Origin: Termitomyces sp. T153
Lineage: Eukaryota; Basidiomycota; Agaricomycetes; Agaricales; Lyophyllaceae
Assembly: GCA_018296165.2 (NCBI GenBank)
Contig: JACKQL020000005.1
Location: 1,240,001 to 1,304,000, forward strand
Reading direction: 5' to 3'
Length of the DNA: 64,000 nt
Each line of letters begins with the position of its first letter. Positions within the stretch are counted from its first letter, which is position 1. The position numbers and the translations under genes are program-made. Under the pieces are notes generated by a model that saw only the letters and a program-made list of their open reading frames with translations, had not been told where the DNA came from and made no database searches. Of this stretch, positions 22,881-35,800 are shown piece by piece.

Positions 22881-25306
22881 GCAGCCAAGGCTGGGCCATT
22901 GAAACCAGCAGTGGCTAAGGCTGGACCATCAAGGCCAGTAATGGCTAAGGCTGGCTCTGTGAAGCCAGCTACAATTCCAATAGTGGCAGACACCCCTGTG
23001 GTCATTGCCACCCCAATAGCCTTTCCTGCAAACATGCTGCAGGGATCAGAGGCAGGAATGATTGAAGTCCTTGAACCAAAGACCTATGAGATCTCCACTG
23101 CCCTGTCCCACAAGTACTTTCCAACTGTGCATAGGGACCCCCATAACAAAAAATTCTTTGTCACCTAAGTACAAGCTGCTTGAGCTGCTGTGGCTGCCCC
23201 AGTGGCATCTGACTTGGGGAGCAATGACAATGACAATGTCCCAATGTCTAAGCAACATATTTTGGACAGCAACTTGGAAGATGATGCCACTAAGCATCAT
23301 CATAAGAAGCAGCACAATGCTAATGCCAAACAGCTGTTAGCTATTGATGCTGAGAAGTCCAAACTGGACCTCAAGCATCTGAATAATACAGTGCCTGGCT
23401 GCCTTCCAGACAGCTGGGAGACCATGTTGGTATGGGGTGTTGGTATGAGGGAACTTTGAGTGCCAAAATAACTTCAGGGGTATCCTTCACCCCAACTTCT
23501 ACTGGTTGCCAATGACCAATGCAGTCTTTGTTTGTGATGAAGCAGTCTTTGCCCACTCCACCAAGATGGCAGGGATATTGCATATATTCCTGTGCTATGA
23601 GTTACTGTATCAATGGGCTCCCTGAGGGATGCCCATGAATCCAGAACAGCTATAGCTGATCCTGAAGATCATTCAGAAGCACCAGGCTAATGTTACCATG
23701 AGGGAGCAGATACATGCTGCTCTCCTCCTTCAGGAGTTCCACTGAATCTCCCTTTACACAGCTCCAGACTTCAGGGACCACACCATGCAGCACATCATAG
23801 AGTTGACTCCAGGAGAATTGGAAACATCTCTTCCTAAAGGGGACCACCATTAGCAATTGGTCCCCCTGCCTTCATGTCCATTGGCCATGCTTGGCTGTAC
23901 AGATAACAACACATAGGGAGCAGGGCTTACTTAAGTCCTAATTAGCTGTCACTTTGACATCAACACATGGGTGCAGTATATTTTGCACCATGGCCACCCA
24001 GAAACCTGTATTCAGGTGTGGCCATCAATGCCTTGTTATGCATAGACCAATGCTTGGTCTTTGGATATGTACTGGGTCAGGCACTTGCCCCAACTACACT
24101 GTATGCACAAATGGCCTATATGAGACTGTTTGCTATGGTGGCTGTTCAACCTTATCTCTATTGGGATGCATTTGACAACTACTGTGCTTATGTAGGAGAA
24201 TTTATTCTATTTGCCCCCTATACTTTCACTCTGCATAGGCTGCAAGTGTTGCCTACATGCCTACACAAATTGACAATCTCAGTGAAATGGAGGTGATACA
24301 TCACCTCCTTACTAACTGTGTGCCTCCCACCTGAGTGAATCATGTGTATACCTATGGTATATGCTTCCTCAATCACCATTGGTCAGGGAGCATGTTATAT
24401 GTGGACTTGTTCACAAGGGTTGACAATGAACACCATCATTGACTCCAGACCATCAGCATGCCCTTGCTCTGGAGGGGTACAACAGGTGATATGCCCCCAC
24501 TGTTAACAATTGGGAGCACTTCTGAGTGCTCCTGCAACTCCATGAGAGTCATGGCCACTTCCCACTCAGCATGGCAGAATGGCTGTGCTATGGGGAGGTG
24601 GCCATCTTCACTCACCTCCTGCAGCACCCTGTGAAGGTGGTGAGAGCCTCCCTTGCAGAAGCAGAGGAGCCATTTTCCATGGTTCCTCCCTGGGGTGCAG
24701 CTCCAACTGAGGAGGGGCCCTCTTTGTTAGTGGCAACAGCCACTACTGACCCAGCCACAAGCTCCACTGCATCCTCTAAGGATGCACCTATAGAGGAGTC
24801 CATGAAATTGGACTATGCCAATGACTCTTTGGTGCTCACAAACCCTTGCCCAGAGATGACTTCACAAGTTGTCCCTAGCCCTTCAGATGTGACTGTAGTG
24901 ACTAATGTTGCTACCCCAGCCATCCCTGAAGCTGGACCAAGTGGCTCCAGTGATATAGCCAAAGCTGTATTGGAGTGCTGGGTGGACATTGTGAGCAATG
25001 AGGAAGTGGCAGCCTTGAAGATGGATGAATAGGCAGGGTGAACAACTAGAGGAGTTCACCAATCAACCTGGAAAAAAGAACACAGGCTAACTGAGTGCCC
25101 AATATTGTTACCCAGCACAGTTGAGCAGTGTGCTGGAATGTTACTATGTCCATCCTATTGAGTAGGACCATTTGATCCTACCACAGCTTTGATGTAGGGG
25201 TCTGTGCTTGGATTCTGGTGAGACTCACAGGTGGGATGCCATATTCCACCCCTTTATTTGTTCCCCAATTTGTTGTGAGTCTGTTGATGGACTCAAAAGG
25301 GGGGTA
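22881..25306 (+). pseudogene. Unidentified decayed coding region ending in a polypurine tract
   Basis: Long frames are broken by stops. 22851-23168 contains KAG repeats (PLKPAVAKAGPSRPVMAKAG) and YEISTALSHKYFPTVHRDP. 23190-23459 is His/Asp-rich. 23967-24296 (109 codons) reads INALLCIDQCLVFGYVLGQA and is rich in aromatic residues. 24526-25032 is Pro/Ser/Thr-rich. The end (25285-25306) is an AAAAGGGGGG tract directly before an LTR, so this is internal sequence of an LTR element. The order and content match no gag or pol domain that I recognise. Confidence 0.5.
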
Positions 25307-25526
25307 TGTAACAGAGTGCCCATTACCTCTCTGTAGTGAATACTCTATAATATTAATCTACTTATTTTATTATCTAGTAGCATCACATGATGCTACCTTT
25401 AAATACTCTTACTGTAATTACATAAGGCAGCACCTTATTTCATACTTTGTAGACAAGATCAATCAACTGGTTTTGACTTACAAGGTGTGAATCATAAGCT
25501 GCATGACCCATAACAGAAATGTTACA
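25307..25526 (+). mobile_element. 220-bp LTR (3' LTR of a gypsy-like element)
   Basis: TGTAACAGAGTGCCCATTAC ... CAGAAATGTTACA, with perfect 7-bp terminal inverted repeats (TGTAACA/TGTTACA) and an adjacent upstream polypurine tract. A close copy stands at 59097-59315, there at the 5' end of a gypsy internal region. Confidence 0.8.
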
Positions 25527-25685
25527 TTGACTGAGGGTATGTACAATATCCTACATATATCATATACCTATTATAATGTGTATCAGAGTAGAGAATGAAG
25601 ATAAATGAAGGAGAAATATAGTAAATTGAGTTGTCCCTTGCTGGGTATCAAATAGGCAATGCTTACAGTGTTCAGTAGCACTTAA

Positions 25686-26027
25686 CATAAGGTGACCTGT
25701 GGAGGCTATGGCTCAATCACACAACTGGTAGAGGGAGATTCAAAGAGAATAAGTCTAAAGTTTTTCCTATGCCAGTGTTTGGAAAATTTATTCTTGAGCT
25801 TCTGAGAAAAATACTCAATAACATCTGAATCTGGAGTCTGATCCAAAAAAAGAGATCCATTATAAACAGCCTCAATCTCCACCCTCTGAGCACATAAAAA
25901 TACAGGACCAATATCTTTGGATGATCCTTGATTGACAGTACTAGTGCTCCAGAGATGGGAATGAGAGACAGATAGGCTGTGAATAAAGGAAACAAGATTG
26001 GGTTTCAAAATGGGTAGCCTCTTGACA
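25686..26027 (-). mobile_element. Decayed LTR of family H (copy H4)
   Basis: On the minus strand this matches LTRs at 41.1, 48.9 and 49.6 kb. Shared parts include the readable string IEAVYN.. LFLDQTPD and SKHWHR, plus the end GGCTCAATCACACAACTGG. Boundaries are approximate. The open 100-codon minus frame 25706-26008 lies inside it. Confidence 0.6.
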
Positions 26028-26830
26028 TCACCCCCTCTCTAGTGTGTGGCATCTCAACGTGCAGGTAGAAGAAGAAGTCATGGACTGCTGCATAGTCACC
26101 AGACACCACAGATGTGATCATAGAATGTGGTGCCTGCTCTATTGGCCTGAGTTTTGGTACCAACAGCTGTTATACAATCCCATGCTAAAATTTGCAGCAC
26201 CCCAGGGAATCAAAAGTTACAGGTGCTCCACATCCCTACGTAGCTCACCTAACACCTGTGTAGATCTACTCTCCTTACCAAGTGATCAGATGGACAAACC
26301 CAGGCTCATCAGGCATCAGCATGTATATGAGTGTGTTGTTGTACTTATCAGATGTATAGAAATCAATATTATGGTTGAAAAAGTAGATTTCTGGATTGTA
26401 GCATGGTTACACCCATTTCAAAGACCAGTCTGAGACTGCTTAAATCATTGTGGAAAGTCATCCAGTCTTTGAGAAGTTTCACGGACTCCCTTCGACATTG
26501 CGATTGGTCAAGAAATTTCAAGTTTGAGTGGTCAGTCGCATTCTGATTAGAGTAAGGGATGCTTGCATGGACGACATGATCATGATCCAAATTTCATCCA
26601 AGCTCTCCAAGAACCTAAAAAATGCTCGCAGTAATTCTTCCCACAACCCTCTTTGCTCAAGGATGAATGGGGTTAACTTTTGAAGTCGAAGCTCTCTCGT
26701 CCAACGTCAAGCGAGGAAGAGTATTAGCACCAAAGTAGGGGTTCTAGATGAGGGCCTGAGGCCTGAGGGGTTGGTTTCCTGTGTAGTCTTAGTCTGGAAC
26801 GGAGATCGTGTGATAGTGATATCATCATCA
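26028..26830. other. Border between retroelement block and second gene island
   Basis: No recognisable gene. CpG content rises to the right of about 26.45 kb, marking the return to genomic single-copy-like DNA. Confidence 0.35.
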
Positions 26831-29800
26831 TGTCTGTCCCCCTTCCGCTTCCGAGGGACGCGCGTGGGCACGAGGCATCAAACACATCACATCACATCAC
26901 ATCCCTTCCCCTTCCTCGTAAACCTCCGACTCCGCTAGAGACTAGGCGTCCGATTCTGTATCCCTGCATCCGAACATGGAGGGGGGGAGGGCGGGGGGTG
27001 GATGCAACGGGGAAGGCAACTCATCAAACGTGGTACGAACAACACGAAAAACGAAAAACGAAAACTCCATCAGAATCAGAAAGAGCGGGACTCGTGGTGC
27101 GAACAACACGAATTCCAAAAAAGAAGAGAGATTCGATTCGATTCGATTCAACAAAACGCCAACTCGGCCATTGTCTACTACTTGTGGGTATGTAATTGGA
27201 ATATTGAAGTCCGGACTCCATACTCTACTCCAGGGTCGTTTGTCTGCTCCATCACCCATTGTCCTCTTCGAGTGCCCATTGTCCTCTTTCGGTCCCATTG
27301 TCAGCCGTGAGGGATATTCACCTGTAGCCGCCGTTGTTCTACCTACACACCGACGCCGCCGACGACGACGACGACGGTGACGAACATCAGATAGACGTCC
27401 ATGTCCATATATGTATTAGTATTAGTATCAACGCACACCGAGGGGACACTACCCGACTTCATCAAACTAAACTTGCACTTCCAGTGCTCACCCTTGAGTC
27501 TGTGAGGAACTCGTAAATTGACTATTTCAGGCCTCAGGGGGGGGGGGGACCACGGGTTATCGTATCGGCTCTCCGGTGCGTCCCGCCCGGCCCTGAAGCT
27601 CGAAGCTCGAAGGCCAGTCCGTCCATCCTCAGGCGAGAGATTAGAATGCAATGCACCTCACCACACCACACACCACGTACTGATCCTTCTTTCCTTCGCG
27701 AAACTATCTACCACAGAACCACTCACACATATCCAGACTTAACATTAACATGTGTTGCTTCCCGGAATCCGGAATTCCTAGCCCTCTTCCTTTCCAGGGA
27801 TCGCACAGCCTCCGCCATTTGTAAGGACTACCACGCAAAAAGCTCTCGTGTGGTTGGTTATCCACATGGTATCCACTTGGAAGCACGTACAAATTATACG
27901 TGTATATATATCATATCACCCAATGCGATAAGGGTTCTACTACATACTATACACTACATACTACACACTACACACTACATACTACACACTACATACTCAC
28001 ATCACACCGTCGATCCAATTAGACCTCCACCAGAGGCCCTCGCCTACATACATACACACATACAATACCCATCCCTCACCCAGACTACGTCATAATCCAA
28101 CATCCAACGACCGGCATGACGCACGACTCCCTACTCCCTACTCCCTACTCCCTACTCCCTACTTACTCCCTACTCCCTTCCTACTTCTCTTCTCTTCTTT
28201 TCCCAATCTACATAAGTTACATATGTGCACATCCCACTCCCAAGCCATGAAAAGAAGGAAGAAGAAACACCCCGAGCCGTCCCCTCGGTCCATTTTGCTC
28301 ATGATCTGCGCCACTATACACTATACCACGGACAGGGGACGACAAATGACAAACGATGAGTTGAAGAACGGGTGATTAGGGTCCTGCGGGCTGGTTATAG
28401 CATAGCATAGCATGGCGTGTACTTTGTGCTTTGTATGGTACTGGATAGAGTGAATGCGCAGAAGCAAACGCAAACGCAAACGCAGAAAGCAGAAAACAGT
28501 GAGAAAGCAGAAAGAAAGCAGAAAGAAGAAAGAAAGAAGAAAGAAGAAAGCAGAAGTGGTGTTTTTCGTATGTATGTATGTATGTATGAGACCTAAAGCT
28601 TCAAGCCTTCAAGCTGAAAGAGCTTAGTACATACGTCCATCTCCACACCCTTGAGTTCACCTGGATTTCGAGTGAGCACTGAGAGTTATGATACATACAT
28701 GCATGCATACACATACCTACATATATACATACCTACATACCTACATACATACCTACGATACGTACCCATACCTCTACACAACCACCGAGCTATCAGGACC
28801 ATCCCTTCAAATTCACTCAGCCCACCTACTACATACTGCATACAACATACTGCTTACTTACAACACACCGTCGATCCAATTAGACGTCGTCCACCAGAGA
28901 CTCTCGCCTACATACATACCATACATACATACATACACACATACGACACCCATCCCTCGTCTCGTCATAATCCAACATCCAACGACCGGCATGACGTCGA
29001 CGCACGACTCCCCCCTTCTCTTCTCTTCCTTTCCTTTCCTTGCCTTTCCTTTCCTTTCTTCTCTTTTCCCAATCTACACAAATACACAACTAAGTACATA
29101 TATGTACATACCACACCCAAGCACAAGCCAGGAAGAAGAAGAGGAAAGAAGAAGAAGAACCTACACCCCGAGCCGTCCCCTCGGTCCATTTTGTTCATGG
29201 TCTGCGCCACTATACCATGGACAGGGACAGGGACAGGGACGACAAGCGATGAGTTGAAGAACGCAACGTAAGAACGGGTGATTAGGGTCCTGCGGCACTG
29301 TCATAGCGTAGCGTAAGCGTAAGCGTGTACTTTGTACTTTGTACTTTACTAGATAGGATGAATGCGCAGAAGTAGAAACAAAAGCAGAAACAGAAGTGGT
29401 GTTGTATGAGCTCCACACCTTCAGTTCACCCCCACCGTTTTTTTGAGTGAGCACCGAGAGTGTGATACCTACATACATACATACGTACCCACACCTCATA
29501 CACCCACCAACCTATGGGGGGACCACCCCTTCAAATCCCCTCAACCCACCACACACCACACACTACACAACTCCACACGGAACTCACAGCTCAGTCCACA
29601 CCACCACGACCACAAAGAAACCAAACCCATTCGTTAATTTAATTTAAACCTAAACCTAAACCTAAACCTATATAAAATAAACTTGGGGGGCTGGAAACGC
29701 GCGGCCCTTCGCGGTATGTGTGGTGTGCGGTGTGTGTGATATGTACGTACGTATGGATGTATGATGGATGTGTGGTGCGAGACGTCGTAAGTATGTAGTA

Positions 29801-30315
29801 TATATGTATATGTGTGTGTGTGAGAGAGAGACGGAGACGGAGACGAGAAAATGAAACGGAAAAGATACCACTAACACTGCTTGTATATACGTATATGCAT
29901 ATATGCATCTGAACATCTGAGTCGAGTCGAGTCCATCGGGAAGGGTAAAACAAGGACAACAATAACAACAACGAGTACGCGATACGTTTTGTACGTAGCG
30001 ATAGCGATGCGATGGTTTTTTTTTCAAGACGAGACGAGCTGAGCCTGCGACGATACGAAGAGACGAGCCGAGGACCTGGATCACGAGTAGTAAATCATGC
30101 GATATCGATATTGGAAGAGATGTAAGGAATGCATTCGTGTGGGTGGATGAGATTTGACGGACTGACGATTGCGGTTGAGATCGTTGACGTGGACGTGGAC
30201 GTTAAGTGTGCATGGAGTGGGAGAGAGCAAGACAGGACAGGACAAGGAAGCAAGTGACACGCGGCACGAGATGTTGAAATCTCGACAAAAAAACGAGGCG
30301 CTGCACCGGGCGCGC
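26831..30315. repeat. Microsatellite-rich downstream region of the GATA gene with tandem duplication
   Basis: Low-complexity DNA: CATCACATCA near 26.88 kb, ACTACATACTACAC near 27.95 kb, TCCCTAC tracts near 28.13 kb, AGAAAGAAGA near 28.5 kb and TATG/CATA tracts. A segment is imperfectly duplicated in tandem: CACCGTCGATCCAATTAGAC at about 28004 recurs at about 28867, GGTGATTAGGGTCCTGCGG at about 28370 recurs at about 29277, and GTGAGCAC(T/C)GAGAG at 28672 recurs at 29446. Units are about 0.78-0.9 kb with a third partial unit to about 29.58 kb. Open frames here are repeat artefacts. Confidence 0.65.
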
Positions 30316-32831
30316 TCAATAAACTCTCAGCGAATCATACACATCCACATGATAATCCATCAACATGGGCGGATGGACATTACTCAAGGCCTGCGCGAAA
30401 TCATCCGAGATGACCATGGGCGGATGCAGAAACGAGGAAAAGAGCTCCTCGTCAGGCTGGAGCCCCGCGGGCTGCTGGAGGTAGTCCATCGGGGACTCTG
30501 GCGGGGGGAGCATGGGGGGGTGGATGATGTGTGGCGAGTGCTCGCCGGTGGGCGCGTCGGACTCTGCCTGGGGCATCATGGGGGGGTGCCAGAAGGTGTT
30601 GCCGGAGCCGCGGAGGGCGGGGCCATTGGAAAAGTACGCAGAGGACGCGGGGGGTGCGGACGGGGAGAATGGAAAGTCGAGAGAGTGGCTTGTGGCGCTG
30701 GAGGAGGTGGTGTAGCCGTCGGTGTAGGACGAGTAGGAGGCAGAGGAGGGCGGCTCGGAGGCGGAGTCGGTGCTCATGCGGCGGCGCTTGCTGGTGCGGG
30801 GGCTCATGGCGGGGTCGTCGCGGGCCGGGGCGAGGTCGGGGTCGGTCGGGGCAAAGGGCAGGGGGTCGTTCGGCGCGGTGTACGCCTGGGAGAGGTAGTC
30901 GGGGTGGTACGGGCCGGGGTACATGTTGTACTGGAACACGTGCGGCCCGAGTGCGCCGAGGAGCTCCGAGTGCGACGAGCGGTAGTCGATCTCGTCCGCG
31001 TAGTCGTAGGTGATCTGCGTGGTCGAGTCGGGCGCGAGCGTGGGCGACGCGTCGCGGGCCGGCGAGGCGCGGCGGCTGACCCCGGGGCTCGCCGACGGCG
31101 TGTCTGCGGCGCTGTGCGGCCCGCGGCGCGCGTCGTGGCGTGAGCGCTTGCGGATGACGTCCGACTTCATCGAGATGGGCCGTGCAGAGCCGTGCAGCTT
31201 GTAGTAGAGCCCGCAACTGCAGACAGTCAGGTACATCAGTCACAAAACACAAACCACGCACGCATTGCAGACCGTCTTGCCCTCGTCGTCCTTGCGCCAC
31301 AGCGGCGTCGCGGTCGTGTGGCAGTTGTAACATTGCGCTATCCGGTGGACAGGGGATGAGCTACGCGGCGGGACTTTAGCGACGGAGGACGACGAACCCA
31401 TGACGTCGACGGTCTCGTGCCGCGGTGGCGCCTGTGCCCGTTCGCCGTGCGACGTCCGCATCGATTTTGGCCGCGGCCGTTTGTGCTGTTCGAGGGTCAG
31501 CTACAGACTGTGCAGAGCAGGAAGGGCCGCACAAGCTTGCAATACAGGCCGCAGGCGTTGCAGTTCAGCTCGTCGTTGAGCCCGCGCCGCCACAGCGGCG
31601 TGTGTGTTGCCCCGCAGTTCGAGCACTCTGCCTTTTGGCCCCCGGGGCCCGAGTTGGCCAGCGTGCTGCGCAGGACGGACGACGTGGCGCCGGGGCCAGC
31701 CGAGCGCGCGACCGCAGACGTGCGCACCGTAAGCGCGGGCCGAGCGGTCGGCGTGGCGGCCCGGGCGGCGGCGGCAGCGGCCTGCGTGCGTTTGCGCGTC
31801 GTCTTGGCTCTGGCGGGCGGGCGGAGATCGAATTCCGAGTCTTCGTCGTCGCTGTCTGGGCTGCTCTCGTCGTCGCTCTCGGCAGCCTGCATCACCACGT
31901 CCGCGTCCGGAAACGCGAGCGCCCACGGATCAAACGACTCGGGCCCGTCCAGCAGCTCGTCCAGCGGCAGCTCGATCGTGGGCCGCGAAATCCCGAACGT
32001 GTCCATCGTCGGCGTGGGGCCCTCGCCGTAGCTCATCGACGTCGCCACCGTCGGCGTCGCATCGAGCAGCGCAGACGGCCCAAAGTCGCTGCTGAAAAGC
32101 GACGGGAACCGCAGCGCCCGCCGTCCGTCCTTGTTGTCGTTGTCGTTGTCGTTGTCGTCGTCGTGCACCCTCGTAAACTCTGCCGACGGCTTCATGCTCG
32201 GCCTCGTGACTGGCTCGCTCACCGCAGGGCTCGGGTTGTCCAGGTTGAACGTAAACTGCATCCTCTTGATCGTCCCAGGCATCGCCCTATTGCGCTCCTT
32301 CTCCTCCGCACGCTGCCGCAGCAGATCACCCGACGCATTCGCCTTGTAGTCGGGCGCCGCAAGCTCCTCGATGCTCCTGCCGTCGTCGTCATCATCAACA
32401 ACAACGCCTAGGGCTCCATGGGGCCCACTCACCTTCCCTTCTCCTTGTCCAGCTTATCGCCCATACTCTTCGACATCTTCCTAAACTCGCGCTTCGACTT
32501 GGCATTGTCAGAGTCCACCATCAGACTCTGCAGATGCCATAGCCGCCAACTCAAGTTTTCCAGTCTTGACCCTTGTTCGAGGTAGCTAGCCACTTTCGTG
32601 CACACCTAGCATGCGCAAGTACGTTCAGATTCAGGGGCCTGCGACATGGATAAAAGAAGAAACAAGGGTGCACACCTTCCATGTCTTGGTCAAAGACTCG
32701 GCATCGCCCAGATTACTGAACGCGACAAAAGACTTGTTACCCTACAACAACAACAGCACATCAGCAACAACACATCCCGAACGGACCGCACAACAACCGA
32801 CTTTGAACTTGAGATTGAGGATAGAGGGCAT
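30316..32831 (-). CDS. Two-finger GATA transcription factor with DUF1752-like N-terminus
   Basis: Zinc-finger regulator binding GATA sites in the nucleus. The likely start is the ATG at 32829-32831 ([10 protein letters not shown]). After an intron comes [20 protein letters not shown], then [20 protein letters not shown] ([10 protein letters not shown] is the DUF1752 hallmark). An intron at 32377-32432 precedes [14 protein letters not shown] long acidic/Ala-rich linker leads to finger 1 ([14 protein letters not shown] ... [10 protein letters not shown], split by an intron at 31486-31532, then [10 protein letters not shown]). Finger 2 is [14 protein letters not shown] ... CNAC, split by an intron, [21 protein letters not shown] Ser/Pro-rich tail holds four HPPM motifs and ends SLRVY. 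All zinc Cys are present. By finger 2 and DUF1752 it resembles AreA/Gaf1-type nitrogen regulators; the physiological role is inference. Confidence 0.85.
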
Positions 32832-35800
32832 AAGTAAGTAACAAGTCGTCACCAAACCAAGGGGCGGGGGGGGGGGGGGCAAATGCAAGAGAAAGAGCAG
32901 GGGCACAAGGAAGGAAGAAGGCCGTTCAGGGAGAAAGTAAAAAAAAAAAGGCCAGAGACGCACTTGATGGGTTGTTATATCACAGCCAACGTGCCCTTTG
33001 GGTTTTTTTTTACCCAAAAGGTTAATAAATAATAGTAATGAAAATAATATAATATATATATATTCCCGTTTACCTGTTTTGGGTGATCCATATCGGGTTT
33101 TTTTTAAAAAATAAAAAAATAAAAATAAAAAATAAAAACAAAATCCGCGTCCGTCTTGTATCCATACCCCTACCCAATTCCCAATTCCCAAAAACCCCAT
33201 TGTTCCACATCCACCGCCCACCGCCCACCGCCCATTGTCCATTGTCCCCCATCCACCAATGCACCAATGCACCACCCATCCATTCATCCTGACTCGGTAC
33301 GGTACGCGAACACCCACACCCCGATCCAGATCCCGATCCGATCTAGCCCAGCCCAGCCCAAATCAAAAACCCAAATCAAGATCCATCCATCCATCCATGC
33401 TTGGTTGCTTGTCCTTCCTTCGTGGTGTCCTGCCGTCCTGTGTTCTGTGTCTTGCTGTCTTGCGTGTGCCTGATGCCTGATGCCTGATGCATATGTCTAT
33501 GTCTATGCCTATGCCTAAGCCTAACGGTGACGTGATCTTTGACATCGACGCCAGACGCGTTGCTTGTGCCTGCGTCTGCGTCTGCGCCGTGGATGTGGAT
33601 GTGCTATGTGTTATGTTATGTGTTATGTGCTATGGGCTATGTGTTATGTGCTATGAATGAATAGTAGATGTATGATATGTATGGTATGTATGTATGTATG
33701 TATGGTAAGCAAGAGAGAAGCTCTCCTCCGATGAAAGAAGTACCGCTACGCGTACGTTGAGTCAGTGTCAGTCTGTCAGTCAGTCGGGTTGAAAATGATG
33801 TATGTATGGAGAACCAAACACCGAACACCGAACACCGAACACCCTTGGCGCTACGTAGAGCCGGCTTCTCATGATGACTACGATACGAGATGAGACGAGA
33901 CGATACAAGGTGACGACCGCAGTCAGTTATAAGTGTACGACCAAGGTAGTGTGTAAATCAAATCGAATTGAATTGAAAAAAAAATACGAAAAAATCACGA
34001 AATATACTTACCCACTCACGATACAGGGCTTCCTGCCATTTCCCACCTATTCCTCGTCGTCCGAACGCGCCCGCCCGACGCGACGCGACGTGATGTATGG
34101 TATGGTATGGATGATATGTACGAATCGAAACCCGAAACCCGAAAACCGAAAACCGAAAACCGATGACCGACTTGACTTCTCTTCGGTCGGGAGCTGCCCA
34201 ATACGAACGCTTAAACTCGAGCTGAAGCTTCACACCTCCCCTCCCTTCTGTACCCTACGGTCCCTACCCTACCTAGATAGCGACGTGCCCACCCCACCCA
34301 CTCAGCACATTCAAATACCAAGAAGAAAAATACCAAAAATACCAAAAAACACACCAAAAACATACAAAAAACACCAAAAACACCCAAGCCCCAGCCCTAC
34401 CCCTCCCGCCTCGTGTCCATCGTCCGTAACTCACAGTCACAGTCGTCCGCCAACCCATCCAGATCCCCCGATCTCCCATCCAGATCCCGATCGCCATAGC
34501 ATCACCTTCCCAAAAATCACGAAATCACGAAATCCACGACTCATGCTCGGAATCAGAAAGTCCATATGTATCACGAGGGGGGGGGGAGGGAAGTAGGCTT
34601 AGCAGCCTGCCCCCTGCGTGCGTGCGTGCCTGCCTGCCTCGAGGCGTTGCTCCACCCTTCGTTCGTCGAAGCTCGTTTGTACTCGGTTGTTGTGTGTGTG
34701 TATGTTTAGGTGAGGCCGAGACTACGACGACGATGAAGACAACGAAGATCATGACAGAGACAACGAGAAAGACAACGACTACAAAGACAAAGCCAACGAA
34801 TAGGCTACACATGTACATCCTACATCCTACATCCTGCATCCTACACCCTCCACCCTCCAATCACGTACCCAATCTCGATCTAAAGGTTCCTTACATGGTA
34901 AGATTCCCAGCGAGATGTGAGATGCGAGATGCGAGGGCGAGATTGCGTGTGCAGAGGTAGAGGTAGAGGTAGAGGTAGAGGTAGAAACGATTCGGAGCAC
35001 TGTATCGAGGGGGGGGATGTAGTGTACCTGACTGGTAGTAGTAAGTAACTAAGTATCTCTGTGTCTCTGTATCTCGGTATGCACCACTGATCCCAACCAC
35101 GACGCGACGCGAATTCACATAAAAAAAAATCCCGGATCTAATACCAGACACAGACACAGACACTACTCATCCTTATCGACGCTCCGACATATTTCCAGAG
35201 CCGAAGCACGCCAGGCGAGGTCCTAACACCATACATACCCATGATACAGGGTCGTCGTTCCGACTTTACGGGGGGAGTTAGGGTATGGATTATGATATGA
35301 TATGACATGATATGATATGATACGTCCGCCACAAATTCAAGCTGCAGCTGTACTGACGTCACAATCCTTCAACCAAATACAAAAGACTACAGATACAAGC
35401 ATGTAAGTACTTACATGTGAACGAGAAAGGTGGGAAAAAGGGAAATTCGATCCCGATTGTATGGGATGGGTTGGAGGAGACTTGATTGGTAGCCGATGTG
35501 TAGGGGTAGAGTCTTGTCGGTTGATGGATGATGCAACGTTTCGGACGTGGGCCCTAGGGATGTATAGGAACCAGGGGCGTACTGATGTACAATCGTTGTT
35601 ACGGGTATGTAGTTTGTAGACCTCAACTGACAACTGCAGGATGGAGTGACCATTGTGATTCCGAAGCAACAACGACTCGGCACAGCACAAAGACCCGTAC
35701 GCCGACCTTATCAGAAGGGCGAATGCTCCAGAACAGAAGCCCCTCAAACATCCAAGCATCCCGTCCGCCCATCAGTGGCACGTCCAACGTCCATCAAACT

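Noticed and set aside
28651..29271. Plus-strand frames rich in Tyr/His/Thr (206 and 189 codons)
   Set aside because: They derive from CATA/CTAC microsatellites in which all frames stay open.
29640..29672. About four TAAACC repeats resembling telomeric sequence
   Set aside because: The unit differs from the common fungal TTAGGG repeat and the tract is short; it fits the surrounding microsatellites.
30169..31143. Plus-strand open frame of 324 codons, Gly/Arg/Val-rich
   Set aside because: It is antisense to the GATA factor exon. GC-rich Pro/Ser codons read backwards give long open frames; composition is not protein-like.
31425..32411. Plus-strand open frame of 328 codons, Arg-rich
   Set aside because: Antisense shadow of the GATA factor central exon with no recognisable motif.
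33871..34596. 241-codon plus frame in the long intergenic interval
   Set aside because: Built of Lys/Pro/Thr runs from simple repeats (CCGAAAAC, ACACCAAAAA), with no domain.
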